Shown: positions 44,344 through 53,057 of the stretch, piece by piece
Layout of the letters: each line of letters starts with the position of its first letter
Numbering within the stretch: the first letter of the stretch is position 1
Assembly: GCA_937872515.1 (NCBI GenBank)
Contig: CALMSX010000032.1
Location: 1 to 55,681, forward strand
DNA: 55,681 nt
Reading direction: 5' to 3'
Source of the DNA: an uncultured Bacteroidota bacterium
GTDB lineage: Bacteria; Bacteroidota; Bacteroidia; Chitinophagales; Saprospiraceae
Made by a program: the position numbers and the translations under genes
The notes under the pieces: generated by a model
The model's input: the letters and a program-made list of their open reading frames with translations, nothing else
Told to the model about the DNA's origin: nothing
The model's database searches: none

Positions 44344-46100
44344 TCAGGTACCTTATTTTACTAAGCTTCCTCTTTGGGGTATGGGATGTTGCCGGCCAGC
44401 AATCTTGTCGGGTAGATTTGCGCTTTCATCAGGTACCTGCAAAGGTAGTATTTGAAGCCATCCAAAAGCAGTGTGATGTAATTTTTTCTTATGGCTCCAT
44501 TGATGACCAGACCCGGGTGTCAATTCAGGTGGAAAATAGTTTGTTAGGTTCAGTCCTGGATTTGTTGACGCCTCAAATGGGGGTAATTTACGTGGTTAAG
44601 GATAAGTACATCATCCTTAAAAAGAAGGAAAGAGATATTTTAAACCAGAGGATTATATTGTCTGGCGTAATTCTGGATAGCACAACCCAGAAGCCTGTTA
44701 AATCAGCAACCATCTACATTAAGTCACTAAAAACCCTAGTAAATACAAATGGTAAAGGTGAATTTGAATTAAATGTAAAGCCAGGGCGAAAATGGCTTAC
44801 CCTTAACATAGCCAAAGAAAGTTATCCGGATACTACCATAGTAATAGCAGTAGATAAATCAACGCCGTTAAACATCTATTTAAAAAAATATTCCAGGGTA
44901 CCTATGAATGAATTGTACCCAATCGAAAGACAGGCTCCAGACCTTTCATCCTTGGATTCGTTGGTTACGGATAGTTTTCCATCTATCGGAACCATGCGTA
45001 AAAAAGGATTTTGGGAAACGCTGGAAATAGAAAAACCTGATTTTTCCAATATCAGTGAAAAACTTTTAACAAAGGTGTCAGTATCGTTGATCCCACCCCT
45101 CAGTACCAACAAAATGCTGGCCTACCACACCATCAATAATCTATCCTTAAATTTAATTGGGGGTAATTCGGCTGGAGTAGATGGTGTGGAATTGGGAGGA
45201 ATTTATAACTACACCAAAGGAAACGTAAATGGCTTGCAAGTGGGAGGTGTAGTAAATAGAGTATCAAACAATGTTACTGGTTTGCAGGTAGGCGGCATAC
45301 TCAACTCTAATAGTGGCAATATGAAGGGCATCCAGGTCGCAGGAATTGTCAATTATACTGCAGACACAATGCAGGGTTTACAATTATCGGGTTTTCATCA
45401 ACAGGCCGGAGCAATGATTGGCTTACAGGCCGCTGGCTTTTACAATGAAGTTAAATCCATCTCAGGTGGCCAGTTGTCTGGCTTTTACAACCAAAGTCAA
45501 CATCTCAAAGGCCTCCAGGTTTCAGGTTTTGTCAATTACACCGATACCCTCGAAGGGGTTCAACTTGGGCTCATCAATATCAGTAAGTATGGTAAAGCAG
45601 GACTGGGAATTGGCTTGTTTAATTACGTAGGTAATGGTTATCACAAAGTTGAGCTTGCTTACAATGCTGAACAAACCTTGCAGCTGTGCATCAGATCGGG
45701 TTGGCCTGCACTGTATCTGCATTATTTTTTGGGCTGGAACCAAAGTGTGAAAGACAGTACTTTTATCCAGGGTGGTTTTGGGCTGGCGTCTTCGTTGCCT
45801 TTGTCCAATCACTTTACTTTTGAGGTTGACGCCACCATGAGGTCCAATAGGGTATTCCAGCATTTCCAAGACTGGCAGTTTAATTTTCACAACCAATTAT
45901 TTCTAGGGTTTGCCTGGCAACCCTTCCGAAAACTGGGTCTTAGAACAGGGGCCGTTTTAAATCATTTTTGGTATGATCCCAATGACAAGGCAAACATATC
46001 CTATAATGAAATCTCAGGCAAAGGGTTTTACGAAAATGCCGATGCAGATTTTAGCCACAAACTATGGTGGGGGTGGCAGGTGTCTTTGTTGTTTTTTTAA
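44334..46100 (+). CDS. STN-domain and carboxypeptidase-regulatory protein with surface repeats
   Basis: A 588-residue exported protein. After a signal peptide (YLILLSFLFGVWDVAGQ), residues about 25-100 are an STN domain (VDLRFHQVPAKVVFEAIQKQ ... IQVENSLLGSVLDLL), the module that TonB receptors use to contact FecR. A carboxypeptidase-regulatory-like domain follows (about 105-185). Residues about 280-420 hold nine repeats of some 20 residues with core GLQVGGVVN or GLQLSGFYN, resembling LA_2272-type surface repeats. The C-terminal 150 residues look like a membrane barrel, ending LWWGWQVSLLFF. There is no TonB plug. It overlaps fecR by ten bases, so it may be the signal transducer of the cluster. 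Confidence 0.82.
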   Translation: MSVIRYLILLSFLFGVWDVAGQQSCRVDLRFHQVPAKVVFEAIQKQCDVIFSYGSIDDQTRVSIQVENSLLGSVLDLLTPQMGVIYVVKDKYIILKKKERDILNQRIILSGVILDSTTQKPVKSATIYIKSLKTLVNTNGKGEFELNVKPGRKWLTLNIAKESYPDTTIVIAVDKSTPLNIYLKKYSRVPMNELYPIERQAPDLSSLDSLVTDSFPSIGTMRKKGFWETLEIEKPDFSNISEKLLTKVSVSLIPPLSTNKMLAYHTINNLSLNLIGGNSAGVDGVELGGIYNYTKGNVNGLQVGGVVNRVSNNVTGLQVGGILNSNSGNMKGIQVAGIVNYTADTMQGLQLSGFHQQAGAMIGLQAAGFYNEVKSISGGQLSGFYNQSQHLKGLQVSGFVNYTDTLEGVQLGLINISKYGKAGLGIGLFNYVGNGYHKVELAYNAEQTLQLCIRSGWPALYLHYFLGWNQSVKDSTFIQGGFGLASSLPLSNHFTFEVDATMRSNRVFQHFQDWQFNFHNQLFLGFAWQPFRKLGLRTGAVLNHFWYDPNDKANISYNEISGKGFYENADADFSHKLWWGWQVSLLFF

Positions 46101-46104
46101 ATGA

Positions 46105-46122
46105 GGTTAAAAATTATTAACC
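46105..46122. terminator. Weak hairpin between convergent genes
   Basis: GGTTAA (46105-46110) and TTAACC (46117-46122) form a six-base inverted repeat in the 23-base gap between the STN gene and kynA. It may end transcription weakly in both directions. Confidence 0.35.
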
Positions 46123-46123
46123 T

Positions 46124-47224
46124 TTATTTGGAATACACGAAGCCCAATTGTTTTTTGACGTTTTCCGGCAATTCTGGTAATTCCGACCTGGGTATAAGTA
46201 AGGTTGATATATTGTGAAAATCCTTAAATATGTGGTGTCTCTGAGCAGTTTCATTTAGATAGTCATGGCCGCTGCTGCCTCCTGTTCCCACTTTTCTGCC
46301 TAACATTCTCAAAACCATTTGAGCATGTCGGTATCTCCAGGTAGTGAGCAATTCATCAATATCAACGATGCACAATAAGAATCGGTAAGGAAGTTGTAGC
46401 AAAGGTTCTTCATTGTACAAATTAATCATAAGGGCTGCAAGGGTAGCCTTGTAACTCAATCGTTGACGTCCCTCTGCAACGAGTTGCTGGTGAAACTGTT
46501 CATCAAGAATGGTTTGAAAGTAGGTGTCTGTGCTACCCATCATCCTTATCCGCATTTCTTTGTCCTTGTCAGATAGATAAGCGGAATTCCTTATGGCGTG
46601 TTCTTCTTTTGTCAACATGCGCTCAACAGCGGCCCTGTACTCCTGAAGAAAGTTGAAATTTTCAAATTGTAGAAAGGGGATGCGTTCAAGCCATGCTTCA
46701 ACGGCATTAAAAAGGTTCTTTTCTTTAATGATTTGATCCAATTCCGCTTTTTGCTCATCTGAGAAAAAAGCAGCATAATGGTGGCCTGCATAGGTCATTC
46801 TTTCATCTTCCGGCAAGCCCAGCAGGTTCTCAACTTTGCGAAACTGATAACTTTGAAAGCCCGATGCAGGAAACAAATAATTCCTGAAATCAAGAAAATC
46901 AAGGGGCGTCATGGATTCCATGATGGGAATATGATCTACCAATAATTTAAATATCTGGATTACTCTGTTAAGTCGGGCTATTGCAGTTCCTATATTTTTT
47001 TCATCTACTACATCAGTATTAAACATATTGATGACCGATTCCAATTCGTGGATGATTTGTTTAAACCAGATTTCATAACTCTGGTGAACAATAATAAAAA
47101 GCATTTCTTCATGGGCTTCACCCGTTTCCATTTCTGCAGATCGCGGATACTGTGCAGAAAGAAGCTGCTCAAGCGCAAGATAGCTTTGGTAGTGAATGGA
47201 AGAGTATTTTTGCGGCGTGTCCAT
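46124..47224 (-). CDS. kynA: Tryptophan 2,3-dioxygenase
   Basis: A 366-residue heme dioxygenase. Family motifs are clear: HEEMLFIIVHQSYEIWFKQI near the N-terminus, FRNYLFPASGFQSYQFRKVE for substrate binding, TWRYRHAQMVLRMLG with the heme-ligand histidine region, and GTGGSSGHDYLNETAQRH near the C-terminus. It opens the indole ring of tryptophan to N-formylkynurenine, the first step of the kynurenine route for catabolism or NAD synthesis. No other kynurenine gene is in the window. It has its own promoter with an adjoining inverted repeat. Confidence 0.95.
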   Translation of the reverse strand: MDTPQKYSSIHYQSYLALEQLLSAQYPRSAEMETGEAHEEMLFIIVHQSYEIWFKQIIHELESVINMFNTDVVDEKNIGTAIARLNRVIQIFKLLVDHIPIMESMTPLDFLDFRNYLFPASGFQSYQFRKVENLLGLPEDERMTYAGHHYAAFFSDEQKAELDQIIKEKNLFNAVEAWLERIPFLQFENFNFLQEYRAAVERMLTKEEHAIRNSAYLSDKDKEMRIRMMGSTDTYFQTILDEQFHQQLVAEGRQRLSYKATLAALMINLYNEEPLLQLPYRFLLCIVDIDELLTTWRYRHAQMVLRMLGRKVGTGGSSGHDYLNETAQRHHIFKDFHNISTLLIPRSELPELPENVKKQLGFVYSK

Positions 47225-47230
47225 TATTTA

Positions 47231-47263
47231 TTGTTACATTTTGATTAGGTAACAACAAAGATA
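47231..47263 (-). promoter_or_regulatory. kynA promoter with inverted repeat at the start site
   Basis: The minus strand has TATCTTTG (47263-47256), a full -7 match. Directly downstream TTGTTAC and GTAACAA form perfect 7-base arms (47255-47249 and 47237-47231) with an 11-base spacer, covering the predicted transcription start and leader. This is a good place for a repressor. Confidence 0.55.
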
Positions 47264-47399
47264 CCATTTCTGCTCATTTTTTGGTTTTTAGCCGTCTTGT
47301 TAAGCGTGTGTTTTTAGTGAAAATCAATTTTGATATTTTGCTAAAAATGGCTTTATTTACACAAATAAAAAGCCTAAAAAGCTTTTAAATTCAAGAGCA

Positions 47400-50300
47400 A
47401 TGAACAAAATATTTAACTGGGGGAACATCGTCTTTGCTTTGTTCTTCCTAACACCAATGTTTGCCCAACCTGTGATAGATGGCACTTTTGATGGTGAAAC
47501 GGTATGGGGATCTCCTGTGTCAACTGCTGATTTAACGCCCGGTTGGGCCAACGCCAATGCAAAAAAGTTGTATGCAGTTGAAATGGGTGCCTATGTGTAT
47601 TTGGGAGCAGAAATAACGGCTTCCTCGTGGATGAACTGGGCTTTTACCCTTCACAGTAAGGCTGGAGGAGGAGGCTATGACTCCTGGTCAAGAAGTATTG
47701 ATTACACCAACACCAACAAAATTGATTACATCGTCCGGGGACATTTTAATGGTTATGCTGAATTTCATACATGGAACGGAAGTTCCTGGTCGGGCCTCGG
47801 TTCTGCTCTTGGATCAACTGAATATGCAGAAAACATCACCGGCTCTGACCAGAATGGATGGATTGAGGTTCGAATACTCAAAACAGCCATCATGAGCCCT
47901 TCGGTTGCCGATCTGCAATTTTATATAACTGGAGATCAAAATGCCCATGGCTCATTCGATGCAGTACCCAATGATGACAACAGTACTTCCTGGAATCAGT
48001 CTTCTAACCGGAGTCCTCTGGACAATCATATTACCAATATCAACATGGGAGGTGGTCCCGTAGTCCTTGTCAGCCCCGCCTTGCCTACTGAAACCACACC
48101 ATTTGTCATTACATTTAATGCCTCCTTGACTGCACTAGCCGGTAGTCCGAAAGTTTACCTGCATGCCGGTGTTTCAACGGATCCAGAAAATGTAACCGCA
48201 TTTAGCCATGTTGTGGGTAACTGGGGCCAGGATGATGGCATTGGTGAAATGACTTCAATTGGTGCTAACCAATGGCAAATTACCATACCCAATGCCATGG
48301 TCTATTTTGGTGTTAACAATATAGATGATTTATTTGGTTTAAATTTTTTGTTCCGATCGGCAGATGGGTCCCTCAAGGAAGACAACAATGGCAGCAATTA
48401 TTTTAATGCCATGAATCCAGGCAATTACATTAAAATTGTATCGCCCAATTACAGCCCTTTTATGACAGAAACCGGGCTTGGTTTCGATGCCACAATAGCG
48501 GCCAGCAGCAATGCCGATAGCTGGATGCTTGAAGAACTCGATCCAATGAGCCAGCAACCCTTTGATACAATTACTACTTTAATTTCAAATGACACCTTTG
48601 ACTGGGAAATAACCCTTGCCAATACAACCTTACATTTGTATCGTATTAGTGCTGTTTTTGGCACCGACACCAGGATTAAATACTTTGAAGTACTAGCCCA
48701 TAATGCGGTTATTGAAGAAGGAAGACCCTCATGGGTAAAACCTGGAATAAACTACCATGTAGGTGATTCTACCAAAGCTACCTTGGTTTTGCACGCACCG
48801 GTATTTACCAGATTCTACAAGGGCAATTCAGGACCACCTGCTGCCCCATCAGGAACCAATCCCACAGAAGCTAAGTCAATCGTTTATGTGGTTGGTGATT
48901 TCAACAATTGGACTCCTTCAGAATCCTATAAAATGAAACGAGACAGGGATGGCTGGGATGGCACCAATGATGCAGACAATGATGGTGATCGGGGAGATTA
49001 CTGGTGGATAGAGCTAAGTGGACTTCAAACTGATACTTCGTATGTTTTTCAATACCTCATGGATGGAGGTGTGCAAGTGGCAGATCCCTATGCAAATCAA
49101 ATTAGTGATGCAGATGATGCATTGATCAGCCCAACAATTTTTCCAGACCTCCCAACTTATCGGACAGAAGCGGTTGACAGGGCCTCCGTTCTAAAAATAA
49201 GGCAAGATTCATTTGAGTGGACTGCTCCGGTTTTTGTAAAACCCTCGACCAACGAACTAAATATTTATGAGCTTCATTTCAGAGATTTTACAGATGAGGG
49301 TACTTATTTGGCAGCTATTGATAAGCTCGATTATATAAAAAGCCTGGGTATTAATGCCATCCACGTGATGCCGGTTTCAGAATTTGAAGGCAATTCAAGT
49401 TGGGGTTATAATCCTAATTTTTACCTGGCACCTGACAAGGCTTATGGTACTGCCAATGACCTTAAAAAATTTATTGATGAATGTCATAAAAGGAAAATTC
49501 AGGTATTTAATGACATTGTACTCAACCATGCCTTTTTATCCAATGTAATGGCCAAAATGTATTGGAATGAAAGCGCCGGCAAACCAGCCTCCGATAATCC
49601 ATGGTTCAATCCGGATCACAAAATGATCGCTGAACCCGCCGGTTGGTGGGGGGTAGACTGGAATCATGAAAGTGAACATACCCGCAATTTTGTAGATAGA
49701 GTGCTTGATTTTTGGCTTCAGGAATTTAAATTTGATGGCTTTAGATTTGATTTTACGAAAGGGTTTGGACAAACCGCTCAGGATCCGGGTGATCCCTGGG
49801 CCTCTTCGTATGATCAGGATAGGATTGACATACTTAAACGAATGGTATCCGGCATGTGGTTGAGAAATCCCGGCACTGTTGCTATTTTTGAACACCTTGC
49901 AGTGAATGCAGAAGACAAGGTTCTGGCAGATTTTGGCATAAGTATGTGGAGTGGGGTAGGCCACCACAACGATGTTAAATCCTTTGTTTTGGGTTGGAAT
50001 GGCGACAACCCCAATCTTTATGAATCCGGTATCTACAACACACCCTCCCGGAATTTCATCTTTGCCAATTGGATTTCATATCCTGAAAGCCATGATGAAG
50101 AGAGGTTAGGTTATGAGTTGATGCAATATTTTAATGGTCCAAAGACCAAGGATAATATGATTGATCGATTAAAAATGGGCTATAATTTTAATCTGTTGTT
50201 TCCCGGGCCAAGAATGCTCTGGCAGATGGGGGAATTGGGGTATGACATTAGTATTAATTTTAATGGCAGAACAGGCGAAAAACCTGTGAAATGGGATTAT

Positions 50301-51089
50301 TTTCAAGGTGATAAAAGGAGGGAATTATACAACCAGATTTCCCATATTCTAAAATTGAGGAATACTTACCCACTTTATGCGATAAGCCCTGATTATGGCA
50401 ATATTGGCCTGGGAGCCGGCAACCTAACCACCCCCAGAAGAATGTTGTTAAACGATGGAAATGGACATTATGTAATCAGTGTAGGCAATCTGGATCCAGC
50501 TTCCAGCCACGATGTGGTACCTGGATTTCCGGTTAATGGTACCTGGTATAGGTACAATGGTACAAGCGCTGAAGATGGTACTACCTTTACAGTTTCATCA
50601 TCCACTGATATATATAACCTGGCACCTTCTGCCACTTACTTATTCACCAATTTTGGAGCAGAACCCTGCCAATGGGTATACAAATCAGGCGATTCAGGAC
50701 CTGGTACTTTGCGACATGCAGTTTCATGCGCAGCCGAAGGTGATACCCTGCTTTTTAGTTATCCGGTATTACTAGATACAATTAATTTGTTAAGTCCCAT
50801 AGAAATAGATAAAAACCTGGTTATTATAGCCACAACGGAGGGTCGATTGGTAATCAATGCAGCCAATACTGACAGGGTATTTGATGTTTTGCCCGGTAAG
50901 TCCCTCCAATTAGAAAATACAACTCTTGTAGCAGGCACGGAAGATGATGGAAGCTGTATTAGTAATCAAGGTTTACTGATCTTACATAATACATTATGCA
51001 AAAAAGGAAACAATCCAGGTTCAAATAGTACCATCCACAACCTCGGAAGTGGGGTGGTGGAATACAGGGGCAACAATGCTATAGAATAG
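47400..51089 (+). CDS. Large secreted GH13 alpha-amylase-family enzyme
   Basis: A 1229-residue exported enzyme. After the signal peptide (ends near TPMFAQ) comes a CBM9/DOMON-like domain (about 23-220, VIDGTFDGETVWGSP), an Ig-like starch-binding region (about 225-345) and a CBM48-like module (YVVGDFNNWTPSESYKMKR, about 495-580). The GH13 barrel (about 620-1020) has region I DIVLNHA, region II GFRFDFTKGF with nucleophile Asp784, region III AIFEHLA with acid/base Glu831 and region IV SHDEERL with Asp899. The C-terminal 150 residues (SGDSGPGTLRHAVSCAAEGD) look like the start of a beta-helix. It should act on alpha-glucans; exact specificity is unknown. No T9SS domain and no susC/susD pair are nearby. 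Confidence 0.9.
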   Translation: MNKIFNWGNIVFALFFLTPMFAQPVIDGTFDGETVWGSPVSTADLTPGWANANAKKLYAVEMGAYVYLGAEITASSWMNWAFTLHSKAGGGGYDSWSRSIDYTNTNKIDYIVRGHFNGYAEFHTWNGSSWSGLGSALGSTEYAENITGSDQNGWIEVRILKTAIMSPSVADLQFYITGDQNAHGSFDAVPNDDNSTSWNQSSNRSPLDNHITNINMGGGPVVLVSPALPTETTPFVITFNASLTALAGSPKVYLHAGVSTDPENVTAFSHVVGNWGQDDGIGEMTSIGANQWQITIPNAMVYFGVNNIDDLFGLNFLFRSADGSLKEDNNGSNYFNAMNPGNYIKIVSPNYSPFMTETGLGFDATIAASSNADSWMLEELDPMSQQPFDTITTLISNDTFDWEITLANTTLHLYRISAVFGTDTRIKYFEVLAHNAVIEEGRPSWVKPGINYHVGDSTKATLVLHAPVFTRFYKGNSGPPAAPSGTNPTEAKSIVYVVGDFNNWTPSESYKMKRDRDGWDGTNDADNDGDRGDYWWIELSGLQTDTSYVFQYLMDGGVQVADPYANQISDADDALISPTIFPDLPTYRTEAVDRASVLKIRQDSFEWTAPVFVKPSTNELNIYELHFRDFTDEGTYLAAIDKLDYIKSLGINAIHVMPVSEFEGNSSWGYNPNFYLAPDKAYGTANDLKKFIDECHKRKIQVFNDIVLNHAFLSNVMAKMYWNESAGKPASDNPWFNPDHKMIAEPAGWWGVDWNHESEHTRNFVDRVLDFWLQEFKFDGFRFDFTKGFGQTAQDPGDPWASSYDQDRIDILKRMVSGMWLRNPGTVAIFEHLAVNAEDKVLADFGISMWSGVGHHNDVKSFVLGWNGDNPNLYESGIYNTPSRNFIFANWISYPESHDEERLGYELMQYFNGPKTKDNMIDRLKMGYNFNLLFPGPRMLWQMGELGYDISINFNGRTGEKPVKWDYFQGDKRRELYNQISHILKLRNTYPLYAISPDYGNIGLGAGNLTTPRRMLLNDGNGHYVISVGNLDPASSHDVVPGFPVNGTWYRYNGTSAEDGTTFTVSSSTDIYNLAPSATYLFTNFGAEPCQWVYKSGDSGPGTLRHAVSCAAEGDTLLFSYPVLLDTINLLSPIEIDKNLVIIATTEGRLVINAANTDRVFDVLPGKSLQLENTTLVAGTEDDGSCISNQGLLILHNTLCKKGNNPGSNSTIHNLGSGVVEYRGNNAIE

Positions 51090-51103
51090 CTAAATCCAGG
51101 TCT

Positions 51104-51769
51104 TTACTTGAGATGTAGCGATAGCCATTTTTCAAACAATGCCCAGTCGCCTTCAACCATTTCAAAGTAAAGGGAGGGCTGGCCTTTTGGTCTTTTTTGT
51201 GGACCAATCCAGGCGCCTTTTATCTCCGGATGATTGAATAACTTTATTCTGTAACTGGGATGAATCGGATAACTAAATCCTGCTTTGTTCAAATCAGCTA
51301 ATAAACCAGGTGTAATAAAGATGGCAAACGGTATGGTGTTACCTTTAAACAATAACTGGAGCTGCACATTACAGGCACTGCAAGACGAATCTTCTCCCGG
51401 TTGGATGTACTTTATTTCAGATAAAACTACTGAGTCTCTATACGATTTCTGCACCTTGTTGTCAATATGGATGTACTCAAAAAAATTCTTATAGTAATAG
51501 GCACGAAAGCTTTGCTCAATGTACTCTCTGGCGTCCTGAGGCCCCTTGGGAACAGAGGTGCCATATTGGTATAGCAGTTTAAAACCTTCACCCTCCAGGA
51601 TTCCTTTTTGTGCATTGTTGTCTAGTGAGTCAGTACCGATACTACAGGTACAGTTTTCGAAAATAAAACTGCCCAACTTACAGGAAGGGCTAACCATCTT
51701 TTTTTGAACACTACATGCCCCAACTGCAAATAGTATCCCAACAAACAAATTAATTTTCAACTTCATCAA
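51104..51769 (-). CDS. Lipoprotein of unknown function
   Basis: A 221-residue lipoprotein with lipobox AVGAC (Cys19) after MMKLKINLFVGILF. The mature part has several cysteines (CTCS, CSACN), which could form disulfides or bind metal, and a basic/aromatic C-terminal half (HPSYRIKLFNHPEIKGAWIG). No family recognised. Its start overlaps the end of the serine hydrolase gene by 20 bases, so it is the last gene of a three-gene unit with the hydrolase and the BNR protein. It converges on the GH13 gene with a 14-base gap. Confidence 0.7.
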   Translation of the reverse strand: MMKLKINLFVGILFAVGACSVQKKMVSPSCKLGSFIFENCTCSIGTDSLDNNAQKGILEGEGFKLLYQYGTSVPKGPQDAREYIEQSFRAYYYKNFFEYIHIDNKVQKSYRDSVVLSEIKYIQPGEDSSCSACNVQLQLLFKGNTIPFAIFITPGLLADLNKAGFSYPIHPSYRIKLFNHPEIKGAWIGPQKRPKGQPSLYFEMVEGDWALFEKWLSLHLK

Positions 51770-53057
51770 GAATGGTTTTTAGGAGTTGGTTAAAATCAAT
51801 GTCTTCCAGTCCTAGTCTCACTACCACCATGTCATGAGAGGGAAGCATGGCCACCATCTGCCCCTGATATCCATCCATCGTGTACATGTCATGGGGTGCA
51901 TCGGGATAGCTAATGCCATTTTTATTCAACCAGAAATGGCCACCATACCTGCCTTGGGAACCGGGTGCTTCTAACTGCACAAAATCAATCCAACTGCTGT
52001 CAATTACCTGGGTGCCTTGCCAATTTCCTTTTTTTAGAAATAACCTCCCCAGCTTCAGCCAATCTTGTGCTGTGGCATACATATAAGATGAACCCAGGTA
52101 AGTACCGCTTTCATCGGGTTCAATCCAGGCATGTTGAAGGTCCAGGACATGAAATAATGCGGTGTGCGGAAACTGCCAATAAGCCTCAGCTGTTTTAAAT
52201 TTTGATTTTAATATGCCACTTATCAAATTAGTGGTACCCGAAGAGTACTCCCATTGTTTTTCACCAAATGATAATTGCCCAACTTGTTCAAAAACATTGT
52301 CGCTGTCAAACAACATTTTTGTAGCACTACTATATTGATTGTAGTTTTCTTCCCAATCCAGCCCACTGCGCATTTGCAATAAATCTTTTAAGCTTGTATT
52401 TGATTTGTAAGGATCTGGTGATGTTTTAAAAGGCCGCTCTTCTAAAAAAAGTTGTCCATTTTTAACCAAAATACCTGCACAGGTACTGATAATCGATTTT
52501 GTCATAGACCAGCCCAATAATGGTGTAGTTCTGCTTATGCCATTAGCATATTGTTCATAAATCAGTTTATCCTTATGCAAAATCAAGAGAGCCCTTGTCT
52601 TTTTGTTGGAAACACTAAAGCCTTCATCAAACGCCAGAATGTCAATTCTGTTTTTTGCTTCTCTGTCAAGGGTAGTACCTGTAACATCTTCCCATGGCAG
52701 CACTTTTTTATTTGAATCTGGGGGGACGGTAAATTCAATATGGTAATCATCCTTCCCTTTTAGCAAGATACAACCCAATCCTTTGCGGTATACGGCTGTT
52801 TTGGTAGATATACCAAATAGGGAGCTGGATACAGATTTTGATTTTTCATCAATGTTAAATCTGGCCAGTGAAAAGAATCCGCCACTCAAATCTTCCGCTA
52901 CAATTTGTTGTTCTGATCTTTTAATCTCAAAGTGACAGCTGCAAACGGTTCGTGCCACATAACCATTTAAAACCCTGGCTTGTGGCAAAATAAACCAAAG
53001 AGCCGCAATGAATGCGCCAAAAGTAAGAATGAGAATCAGCCGTCGTTGGGTCAACAT
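51750..53057 (-). CDS. Serine hydrolase of the beta-lactamase/class C family
   Basis: A 435-residue protein with an N-terminal membrane anchor (ILILTFGAFIAALWFIL). The catalytic SxxK is Ser184-Met-Thr-Lys187 in GWSMTKSI, and the Tyr motif is Tyr271 in WEYSSGTTNLISG. The C-terminal YGGHFWLNKNG and MYTMDGYQGQMVAML match the KTG-side region of this family. Members act as esterases, amidases or peptidases rather than antibiotic beta-lactamases; the substrate here is unknown. The start overlaps the stop of the upstream BNR gene by one base (TAATG). Confidence 0.88.
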   Translation of the reverse strand: MLTQRRLILILTFGAFIAALWFILPQARVLNGYVARTVCSCHFEIKRSEQQIVAEDLSGGFFSLARFNIDEKSKSVSSSLFGISTKTAVYRKGLGCILLKGKDDYHIEFTVPPDSNKKVLPWEDVTGTTLDREAKNRIDILAFDEGFSVSNKKTRALLILHKDKLIYEQYANGISRTTPLLGWSMTKSIISTCAGILVKNGQLFLEERPFKTSPDPYKSNTSLKDLLQMRSGLDWEENYNQYSSATKMLFDSDNVFEQVGQLSFGEKQWEYSSGTTNLISGILKSKFKTAEAYWQFPHTALFHVLDLQHAWIEPDESGTYLGSSYMYATAQDWLKLGRLFLKKGNWQGTQVIDSSWIDFVQLEAPGSQGRYGGHFWLNKNGISYPDAPHDMYTMDGYQGQMVAMLPSHDMVVVRLGLEDIDFNQLLKTILDEVEN

